In this document: one piece after another, positions 58,341 through 64,000 of the stretch
Numbering within the stretch: the stretch's first letter is position 1
How the letters are laid out: each line of letters starts with the position of its first letter
Assembly: GCF_002797685.1 (NCBI RefSeq)
Contig: NZ_PGFH01000003.1
Span: 181,959-245,958, forward strand
Origin: Salinibacterium amurskyense
GTDB taxonomy: Bacteria; Actinomycetota; Actinomycetes; Actinomycetales; Microbacteriaceae
Direction of reading: 5' to 3'
Length of the DNA stretch: 64,000 nucleotides
Notes under the pieces: generated by a model
Seen by the model: only the letters and a program-made list of their open reading frames with translations
Databases searched by the model: none
Told to the model about the DNA's origin: nothing
Translations under genes and position numbers: made by a program

Positions 58341-59263
58341 TGGCCCGCTTTACTCCGCTCGAGCAGCGGATTGACGAGTGGGCACATCGGCGTCTCGACC
58401 GGGTGCGCGGCACGTCCGCGAAGTCGAGCCCTGCCCTAAACAACAGCTCCGCGTCGCAGCGAATCCGCACGTGGACCATCGAGTTCACGGTGTTCGTGCT
58501 CAAGCAGGCGTGGGCTTGCGTGTTCGGGGGAGCGCTACTCGCCGTTCTCGTACTCACGCGCCTCTGGTATCCCGAGTCGGCATCCCTCGCCCGCAATGAC
58601 TTTTTGGTGCTCGCGGCTCTCGCCATCCAAGTTCTTATGGTCGTCTTCAAGCTAGAGACGCTGCGGGAACTGCGGGTGATCATCCTGTTCCACATTGTGG
58701 GTACCGTGATGGAAATCTTCAAGACGGATGCGGGATCCTGGACGTACGAGGGCGACGGCGTGCTGCACATCTTCGGCGTCCCGCTCTATAGCGGCTTCAT
58801 GTATGCGGCGGTCGGTTCGTACATGGTGCGCGTCTTCCGCCTCTTCGAACTGCGTTTTGATCACTATCCGCGGCGCTGGGTCACCGCGATCGTGGCCTCG
58901 TTGATCTACATCAACTTCTTCAGCCACCATTTCATCGTCGACGTTCGGTGGTTCCTCTTCGCGGCCATCGCGGTGGTGTGGTGGCGCACCGTCATGCACG
59001 TCAGGGTGTCGCGGGCGCGGTTCCGGATGCCCGTGCTCGTTGCCTTCGTGTTGGTGTCGATTTTCATTTGGATCGCTGAAAACGTGGCGACCTGGTCGAA
59101 TGCGTGGGTTTACCCGAATCAGTCAGACGGCTGGGAACTGGTCTCAATCGCGAAGCTCGGTTCGTGGCTGCTGCTGATGATCGTGTCGGTGGTGCTCGTC
59201 ACGTGGGTCGAGAGACCTCGGCCTCCCGAGTCGCTTAGCGTGAGCGAAGCGCTTAAGTCGTAG
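58340..59263 (+). CDS. DUF817 integral membrane protein
   Basis: 307 aa. About eight membrane helices. KTDAGSWTYEGDGVLHIFGVPLYSGFMYAAVGSYMVRVFRLFELRFDHYPRRW and FFSHHFIVDVRWFLF are DUF817 motifs with conserved His, Asp and Tyr residues in or near the membrane. The function is unknown. ATG 58340 overlaps the glycosylase stop (TGATG). An N-terminal basic tail (about 1-45) precedes the first helix. A tandem repeat follows the stop. Confidence 0.88.
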   Translation: MARFTPLEQRIDEWAHRRLDRVRGTSAKSSPALNNSSASQRIRTWTIEFTVFVLKQAWACVFGGALLAVLVLTRLWYPESASLARNDFLVLAALAIQVLMVVFKLETLRELRVIILFHIVGTVMEIFKTDAGSWTYEGDGVLHIFGVPLYSGFMYAAVGSYMVRVFRLFELRFDHYPRRWVTAIVASLIYINFFSHHFIVDVRWFLFAAIAVVWWRTVMHVRVSRARFRMPVLVAFVLVSIFIWIAENVATWSNAWVYPNQSDGWELVSIAKLGSWLLLMIVSVVLVTWVERPRPPESLSVSEALKS

Positions 59264-59273
59264 CAGAGCATCC

Positions 59274-59337
59274 GTGACGCAGCGCCGGTAACGCAGTACC
59301 GGTAACGCAGCGCCGGCAACGCAGCGCCGGCAACGCA
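59274..59337. repeat. 14-bp tandem repeat
   Basis: Four units of GTAACGCAGCGCCG (variants GTGACG, CAGTACCG, GCAACG) plus a partial fifth, in the gap between convergent genes. Confidence 0.82.
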
Positions 59338-59353
59338 AGGGCGTCGGGGCTGT

Positions 59354-59908
59354 TTAGCGCCCGACGAGCAGCGCCGCGGTGCAGAGTCCAGCCCAGACGA
59401 GACTCACGAGGGTGCCAATGATGAACCGCTCGCGCGCCGCTGCGTTCTCCAGTTCAGAGAAGCGGCCGAGTCCTTTGATGGCCACGATGATGGCGATGGC
59501 GCCGGGCTGCCACACCATAAATGAGGCGATGAAGGCGAAGCGCTCGAGGTAGCCGATGGTCGTTCCGCCGCGCAGAATTTCTCGCTCGGGCAGCGGAGAG
59601 TCTGCGTCGATGACGAGGATGCCGCCGTGTTCGCCGCGGGGTGCCGGATACGAGGCGAGCGAGAGCACGAGCGCAACGAGGGGGCTCCCCGCGATTGTGG
59701 CGAGTGCGACGAAGGCTGCGCTGAGCAAGATGACGAGTCCCGAGACATCGCCCGGTAGAGGGTTGCCGGTAGATCCCAGGATGAGGGCAAGGCCGACGGG
59801 CAGCAGCGAAACGGTGGCGAGCCAGTACTTGTCGGTTCGGGCCGCAACCATGGATGCGCCAATCGCTCCGATTGTGAAAACGAGTACCGCGATCCACCAG
59901 CCGATCAT
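59354..59908 (-). CDS. Membrane protein paired with SatD-like gene
   Basis: 184 aa. Four to five hydrophobic helices: about 3-22, 30-46, 56-90 (one or two) and C-terminal 125-145 and 160-180. A soluble loop with a conserved-looking GILVIDADSPLPEREILRGGTTIGYLERF sits between. The family is not recognised with certainty; membrane proteins of this sort often accompany SatD genes in actinobacteria. Its start overlaps the SatD-like stop (ATGA), so they act together. Confidence 0.68.
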   Translation of the reverse strand: MIGWWIAVLVFTIGAIGASMVAARTDKYWLATVSLLPVGLALILGSTGNPLPGDVSGLVILLSAAFVALATIAGSPLVALVLSLASYPAPRGEHGGILVIDADSPLPEREILRGGTTIGYLERFAFIASFMVWQPGAIAIIVAIKGLGRFSELENAAARERFIIGTLVSLVWAGLCTAALLVGR

Positions 59909-60543
59909 GACGTGCCTTCCTCTGCGCTGAGCGCGTTGTCGGTTACTACTCCACTGTGTGCTCTGTCGAGCAGGTTTGCAAGAGCGCGAACGGCCTCTTC
60001 TTCGGTGCGTAATCCGGCCACGAGTGCACGTTGGCTTGCCGACTGTGGTGAGATGCCGAGGCGTTCGGCGGCATCGGCCTGAGTGATGCCGGTGCTGAGG
60101 AGGTCGTAGAGTTCCCAGCCGTTGGCGGTGCGCCGGCCGCGGAGCAAGATCAATAGTTCGAGCAGTGGTTCGATGTCTCGCGCTAGTTCACTGTCGGGGT
60201 CAGATTGCACAGCGCATTTGGCCGGGCTTTTCTTGGCGCGGTCGATGGCATCGCGGGCCGCGAGGAAAGCGGCGCCGCTCGTGGCGCGCACGTTGGACCC
60301 GTAGGGCAGGGGCACGGTGCCAATGCCGATTCCCACGCTCCACTGTTCGGTGCGCGTCAATTCGAGGGTGATGTCGAGGGCGGCGTGAGCAGAGGTCAGC
60401 AGCATCTGGGCTTCGTCTCCGGCCGTGCGTTCTGCGGGGAGGGCGAGGTCCTCCGCGCGCTCTCGGTTGATGCGCTGCAGGGTTTCGGCCACGGCATCCG
60501 CGCTGCTGCGGCTGTTGCGTTGGTCTGCGGTAATCACGAACAT
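59905..60543 (-). CDS. SatD-like protein
   Basis: 212 aa. MFVITADQRNSRSSADAVAETLQRIN resembles the SatD N-terminus (adenylate-cyclase-like fold), AGDEAQMLLTSAHAALDITLELTRTEQWSVGIGIGTV its core strand pair. The C-terminal GITQADAAERLGISPQSASQRALVAGLRTEEEAVRALANLL (about 155-195) is a helix-turn-helix of sigma-70 region-4 type. SatD is linked to acid and stress tolerance in streptococci; the actinobacterial role is unknown. A -10 hexamer (TAGCCT) ends 6 nt before the ATG. Confidence 0.72.
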   Translation of the reverse strand: MFVITADQRNSRSSADAVAETLQRINRERAEDLALPAERTAGDEAQMLLTSAHAALDITLELTRTEQWSVGIGIGTVPLPYGSNVRATSGAAFLAARDAIDRAKKSPAKCAVQSDPDSELARDIEPLLELLILLRGRRTANGWELYDLLSTGITQADAAERLGISPQSASQRALVAGLRTEEEAVRALANLLDRAHSGVVTDNALSAEEGTS

Positions 60544-60549
60544 CCCTAA

Positions 60550-60555
60550 AGGCTA
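60550..60555 (-). promoter_or_regulatory. -10 hexamer, leaderless SatD-like gene
   Basis: Minus-strand TAGCCT ends 6 nt before ATG 60543. Confidence 0.55.
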
Positions 60556-60665
60556 CAGCATTGATTTCTCAACATCAGGCCCACAAGCCTGATTCCGCTG
60601 AATCAGTGCCCCAGCACTGAGGCTCGCGCGGCCGTCGTTGCTCTCAGCACCCCTCCGAAAGGCAC

Positions 60666-60671
60666 TACGGT
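60666..60671 (+). promoter_or_regulatory. -10 hexamer, leaderless tyrS
   Basis: TACGGT ends 7 nt before GTG 60679. Confidence 0.5.
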
Positions 60672-60678
60672 TAATGAC

Positions 60679-61989
60679 GTGTCAGCGACAGCATCAGAAT
60701 CCCTCAGTACTCAAAGCAACGACGACTCTTTCGAGAGCCTGTGGCAAGAACTCACGTGGCGTGGCCTCGTGCATGTCTCCACCGACGCGGATGCCCTCGA
60801 GAAGCTTCTCGATGGCGACCCCATCACGTACTACTGCGGCTTCGATCCCACGGCACCCAGCCTTCACTTGGGAAACCTCGTTCAACTGCTGCTGCTGCGC
60901 CGCCTTCAGCTGGCCGGCCACAAGCCGCTCGGACTCGTTGGGGGAGCGACCGGTCTTATCGGCGACCCCCGTCCCACCGCCGAGCGCACCCTGAACGACA
61001 GCGACACCGTTGCTGAGTGGGTCAGTTACTTGCAGGGTCAGGTTTCGAAGTTCTTGAGCACCGAGGGTGACAATGCCGTGCGCATGGTCAACAACCTCGA
61101 CTGGACAGCGCCCATGAGCGCGATCGACTTCTTACGCGATGTCGGAAAGTACTTCCGCGTCGGCACCATGATCAAGAAGGATGCCGTGAGCGCGCGCCTC
61201 AACAGCGACGCCGGCATCAGCTACACCGAGTTCAGCTACCAGGTCATGCAGGGTATGGACTTCTTGGAGCTCTACCGCAACTACGACTGCGTATTGCAGA
61301 CCGGTGGCAGCGACCAGTGGGGCAATCTCACGAGCGGGAGCGACCTCATCCACAAGGCTGAGGGTGCGAGCGTTCACGCCATCGGCACCCCGCTCATCAC
61401 CAACTCCGACGGGACCAAGTTCGGCAAGAGCGAGGGCAACGCCATCTGGCTCGACTCGAACATGACGAGCCCCTACGCGTTCTACCAGTTCTGGCTCAAC
61501 ACCGATGATGCGGATGTCATTCAGCGACTGCGTATCTTCACGTTCTTGTCGCGCGAGCAGATCACCGCTCTCGAAACTGCTGTGGCCGAGGCGCCGTTTA
61601 GGCGTGAGGCGCAGAAGACACTCGCCTACGAAGTGACTTCTCTCGTGCACGGTCGCGCTGCAACGGAGGCGGCGATCGCTGCTTCCGCTGCTCTATTTGG
61701 TCAGGGCGAGTTGGCATCTCTGGATGCGGATACTCTCGCTGCGGCGCTGCGCGAGCTTGCTCACGTCGAGACGTCAGCGGAGGCTACGATCGTTCAGCTG
61801 CTCGTCGACACCAAACTGGTGTCGAGCGCGAGTGAAGCGCGTCGAGCTATTTCGCAGGGGGGCGTGTACCTCAACAATGTTGCGGTAGCGGATGACCAGG
61901 CCACGGTTGGCAGCGACCTCCTCGCCGGAAACGTAGCGGTTCTCCGTCGCGGCAAGAAGACGCTTGCGGGAATCTTCGTCAAGTCTTAG
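60679..61989 (+). CDS. tyrS: Tyrosyl-tRNA synthetase
   Basis: 436 aa class I synthetase. YYCGFDPTAPSLHLGNLVQLLLLRRLQLAGHKPLGLVGGATGLIGDP contains the HIGH-like HLGN; FLELYRNYDCVLQTGGSDQWGNLTSGSDLIHK the tyrosine pocket; TNSDGTKFGKSEGNAIWL the KMSKS equivalent. The C-terminal S4 domain (about 370-436) binds tRNA. A Ser-rich N-terminal tail of about 20 residues is extra. Leaderless GTG start. Confidence 0.96.
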   Translation: MSATASESLSTQSNDDSFESLWQELTWRGLVHVSTDADALEKLLDGDPITYYCGFDPTAPSLHLGNLVQLLLLRRLQLAGHKPLGLVGGATGLIGDPRPTAERTLNDSDTVAEWVSYLQGQVSKFLSTEGDNAVRMVNNLDWTAPMSAIDFLRDVGKYFRVGTMIKKDAVSARLNSDAGISYTEFSYQVMQGMDFLELYRNYDCVLQTGGSDQWGNLTSGSDLIHKAEGASVHAIGTPLITNSDGTKFGKSEGNAIWLDSNMTSPYAFYQFWLNTDDADVIQRLRIFTFLSREQITALETAVAEAPFRREAQKTLAYEVTSLVHGRAATEAAIAASAALFGQGELASLDADTLAAALRELAHVETSAEATIVQLLVDTKLVSSASEARRAISQGGVYLNNVAVADDQATVGSDLLAGNVAVLRRGKKTLAGIFVKS

Positions 61990-62017
61990 CGCACGAGCGG
62001 CTTAGGTGCCTGGCGTG

Positions 62018-62608
62018 CTACTGCGCCGAGGCGCTGCCGGCTTCGGGTGGCGTGAGTTGCTGCACCATTTCGGCGATGTCTGCTGAGGTTCCGGTTCCGA
62101 CTTGAGCGTCGGCGGGGAGGGTGTGGCGCAACACCTGCAGCCCCAAATAGGTCGAGTAGCACGAGCGCGCCCATAGTCGTGCGCGATGATCGTCGAGGCC
62201 GAAATCCCGGTAAATCTCCTCTAAGAAGCGCAGTCGCGCGCTCGTTACGGCGTCGATGACGGGCGTTGCGATCGGGTCGCGTGAAGTGAGGATGTAGTAC
62301 TCGAGCCCGTCGCGCGGATCACGACCGATCGAGGCGCCCAGAATGGCAGCAAGTCGTTCGTGTGGTGATTCCAGATCGCTGAGTTGATCGATCAGATCCT
62401 GAGTCGCACGCTTCTTCCATAGTTCGAGCGCGCTGTCGAGAAGGGAAGCTCGTGAAGAGAAGTGGTGATACGCGCTGCCCTTGGTGACGCCGAGTTCGGC
62501 CGCGACGCGTTCCATGTTGATGGCCGCCAGGCCTTCTCGTGCTCCGAGCACGAGGGCTGCTTCGGCCCAACGCTCGGGAGTTAGTCGCTCGGTGCGGGGG
62601 AGTGCCAT
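62018..62608 (-). CDS. TetR-family regulator (divergent from DUF3995)
   Basis: 196 aa from ATG 62608, which has TACGAT 6 nt upstream; a longer frame runs to 62653 without support. The helix-turn-helix is EAALVLGAREGLAAINMERVAAELGVTKGSAYHHFSSRASLLDSALELWKK (about residues 16-66). The C-terminal domain (ARLWARSCYSTYLGLQVLRHTLP) is helical; ligand unknown. Only 48 bp separate it from DUF3995, so control of that gene and of itself is likely. Confidence 0.88.
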   Translation of the reverse strand: MALPRTERLTPERWAEAALVLGAREGLAAINMERVAAELGVTKGSAYHHFSSRASLLDSALELWKKRATQDLIDQLSDLESPHERLAAILGASIGRDPRDGLEYYILTSRDPIATPVIDAVTSARLRFLEEIYRDFGLDDHRARLWARSCYSTYLGLQVLRHTLPADAQVGTGTSADIAEMVQQLTPPEAGSASAQ

Positions 62609-62614
62609 GGGCAA

Positions 62615-62620
62615 ATCGTA
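62615..62620 (-). promoter_or_regulatory. -10 hexamer, leaderless tetR
   Basis: Minus-strand TACGAT ends 6 nt before ATG 62608. Confidence 0.5.
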
Positions 62621-62644
62621 CTCCGCGAATCCTGAAGCGGATGC

Positions 62645-62650
62645 TAGCCT
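62645..62650 (+). promoter_or_regulatory. -10 hexamer, leaderless DUF3995 gene
   Basis: TAGCCT ends 6 nt before ATG 62657. Confidence 0.55.
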
Positions 62651-62656
62651 CAAGTT

Positions 62657-63139
62657 ATGAACATACGCCTGCGTATCTTGGCTGGGTCATTCCTCGCGCT
62701 GGCCCTCGCCGTGCTGGGAACGCTTCATATCCTGTGGGCTTCAGGCATACCGTTTCCGGCGAAGTCTTTCGACGAACTTAGCGGCGCCGTGGTGCCGAGC
62801 GGGGTCTGGCCAAGCCCGGCGCTCACGTTCCTCGTTGCGGCGGCGCTGTGTGTTGCGAGCTTCGCTGTCGTGCTCCGGATGCTCGACCTCACGCGTCCGC
62901 GTTCGATTTTGACCCCGTGGCTGATCTTCGCGAGCCACGCCTTGGCGGTTATATTCGCAGTGCGTAGCGCCCTCGGGTTCCTCATCAGCTCAGGGCTGTG
63001 GGGTACTAATCCCGCGGATGCCACCTTCCATCGTTGGGATCTTCTGGTGTACTCGCCTCTGTGTTTGCTGCTCGCATTGAGCGCCCTCGCGCTACGCAGA
63101 GATGACGGCTGCGATGGTGATGTCGTCCGCCGCGCGTAG
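62657..63139 (+). CDS. DUF3995 membrane protein
   Basis: 160 aa. Four membrane helices (about 7-29, 56-76, 88-110, 131-148). HILWASGIPFPAKSFDELSGAVVPSG and FHRWDLLVYSPLCLLLA are DUF3995 motifs; the function is unknown. It is divergent from a TetR regulator that probably controls it, and followed 9 nt later by a reductase gene that has its own -10 hexamer. Confidence 0.83.
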   Translation: MNIRLRILAGSFLALALAVLGTLHILWASGIPFPAKSFDELSGAVVPSGVWPSPALTFLVAAALCVASFAVVLRMLDLTRPRSILTPWLIFASHALAVIFAVRSALGFLISSGLWGTNPADATFHRWDLLVYSPLCLLLALSALALRRDDGCDGDVVRRA

Positions 63140-63142
63140 CCT
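63137..63142 (+). promoter_or_regulatory. -10 hexamer, leaderless reductase gene
   Basis: TAGCCT begins at the DUF3995 stop codon and ends 6 nt before ATG 63149. Confidence 0.55.
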
Positions 63143-63148
63143 GACACT

Positions 63149-63709
63149 ATGTCGCGCATCCTTTACGAAACCGCATCCACGTTCAATGGATTCATTGCGG
63201 ATGAGAGCAACTCGCTCGAGTGGCTATTCGCCGTCGAGTCCGACGAGGCCCCCGCCGTTGCTCCGACAGCGACCGTGATGGTTGAAGGCTCAACGACTTA
63301 CGAGTGGGTGCTGAGACACGAGGACTTGATCGCTCAGCCACACAAGTGGGCCGAGTATTTCGGCGACAAGCCCACTTTCGTCTTCACCAGCCGCGATCTC
63401 CCCGTTCCCGACGGTGCCGATGTGCGCTTTCTGCAGGGAAGTGTTGCGGATGCTCTGCCCGCGATTCGGGATGCGGCCGGCGATGGCGACATCTGGATCG
63501 TGGGTGGGGGAGAACTCGCCGCGCAATTCCTCGACGCCGGCGCCCTCGACCAAATCTCGATCTCTTTCGCTCCAGCCGCGGTCTTCGGGGGAGCACCTGT
63601 ATTCCCTCGCGCCTTGGGGCCCGAGCGTCTTCGCCTGCTTTCAGCAAACGCAGTAGGCCAGTTCGCTCATCTTGTCTACGACGTGTTGCCCGCAACTCCC
63701 GCAACATAA
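63149..63709 (+). CDS. Dihydrofolate-reductase-like (RibD C-terminal) protein
   Basis: 186 aa. MSRILYETASTFNGFIADESNSLEWLF is the usual N-terminus of the RibD_C/DHFR-like family; TVMVEGSTTYEWV, TFVFTSRDLPVPDGADVRFLQGSVADALPAIRDAAGDGDIWIVGGGELAAQFLDAGALDQISISFAPAAVFGGAPVFP show the NADPH site (GGGELA). True substrate unknown; true dihydrofolate reduction is served by folA elsewhere in the window. Confidence 0.88.
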   Translation: MSRILYETASTFNGFIADESNSLEWLFAVESDEAPAVAPTATVMVEGSTTYEWVLRHEDLIAQPHKWAEYFGDKPTFVFTSRDLPVPDGADVRFLQGSVADALPAIRDAAGDGDIWIVGGGELAAQFLDAGALDQISISFAPAAVFGGAPVFPRALGPERLRLLSANAVGQFAHLVYDVLPATPAT

Positions 63710-64000
63710 CCCTGTGCCGAGTGCCGAGTGCCGAGTGCTGAGTGCTGAGTACCGAGTTCGGGCGGATGCCGCCCAGCCGGCGTTGACGTAGACCGTCGTA
63801 TCGGGTCGCCGGCGCTGACGGACGCCCGCCCGCGAGCCCTGCAAGATCCACGCCCGTTGGCGTTCACGGGTCGTGACCGGCCTTCACTAATTGGCCCACC
63901 TGAGCGCGACACGCCCGGGATGTGCACCGTGTTGGTGGGGTGCTGAAAATGCACGTATTGTTCTTTCTAGTCACCCCAAAGGTGCGGAAAACGAAGTCAG
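63710..64000. other. Non-coding, repeat-rich end region
   Basis: No gene is supported in these 291 bp. They hold a heptamer repeat (63714-63755), a perfect GGGCGG-ATG-CCGCCC hairpin (63760-63774) that may end the reductase gene, and a larger stem GCCGGCG/CGCCGGC (63776-63782/63807-63813) with an inner GACG/CGTC hairpin. The last 60 bp are AT-richer and could be a promoter for a gene outside the window. Confidence 0.5.
63714..63755. repeat. Six tandem 7-bp units
   Basis: GTGCCGA three times, GTGCTGA twice, GTACCGA once. Confidence 0.85.

Noticed and set aside
59274..59337. CRISPR array
   Set aside because: The units are contiguous 14-mers without spacers and no cas genes are present.

Overview
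The window is a 64-kb piece of an actinobacterial chromosome. The most likely source is a member of the Microbacteriaceae. The evidence is a high GC content, a gene order conserved across the phylum (pnp ... M16 peptidase ... dapB ... thyA-dfr-dapA-rnj ... ftsK-pgsA-cinA-clgR-DUF3046-recA-recX-miaB-miaA-dapF-hflX-lexA), an actinobacterial SOS box (TCGAAC-N4-GTTCGA), a PriA-type HisA and many leaderless genes. I saw no tRNA, rRNA, CRISPR array, insertion sequence or prophage. Nearly all of it is single-copy core genome.

Layout. 0.1-2.2 kb holds a flavin monooxygenase/FMN reductase pair and a DUF5302 gene. 2.3-4.8 kb holds pnp with a long structured leader. 4.9-7.7 kb is a small accessory patch (tiny membrane protein, PEBP-family protein, aldo/keto reductase, TetR regulator). 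7.7-7.93 kb is a non-coding stretch with several hairpins that show the same 7-nt loop, followed by a terminator; I think it is an undescribed small RNA or leader. 8.0-17.5 kb holds the M16 peptidase, a phosphatase, an acetyltransferase, dapB, a TIGR01777/OsmC pair, thyA-folA, dapA and RNase J. 17.7-20.7 kb is a MacAB-like export system. 20.8-34.4 kb runs from ftsK to lexA (division, DNA repair, tRNA modification, lysine/peptidoglycan precursor). 34.5-35.0 kb is an SOS-controlled LysM membrane protein divergent from lexA. 35.1-39.0 kb is hisCBHA plus an SseB gene. 39.2-41.9 kb holds DUF1844, infC-rpmI-rplT and an rRNA methyltransferase. 42.0-45.4 kb is a polar amino-acid ABC importer. 45.4-48.9 kb is pheST. 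49.0-49.6 kb is a DUF937 gene. 49.8-59.3 kb is argCJBDF, argGH, a 3-methyladenine glycosylase and a DUF817 gene. 59.4-63.7 kb holds a SatD-like/membrane pair, tyrS, a TetR/DUF3995 divergent pair and a RibD-C-like reductase. The last 290 bp are non-coding and repeat-rich.

How the parts fit. recA, recX, lexA and the LysM protein form an SOS module, with visible operators before recA and between lexA and the LysM gene. dapA, dapB and dapF supply diaminopimelate and lysine. thyA and folA supply dTMP and recycle folate. The arg genes make arginine from glutamate except for the first acetylglutamate steps shared with argJ; argR is absent. 

A recurring theme is regulation by very short or very structured 5' ends. 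At least 18 genes have a -10 hexamer of the form TANNNT ending 5-8 nt before the start codon, which means leaderless mRNAs. infC instead starts at ATC after a leader of about 270 nt, and pnp has a leader of about 220 nt that matches the Actino-pnp type. All functional calls are from sequence pattern recognition; no database search was run.
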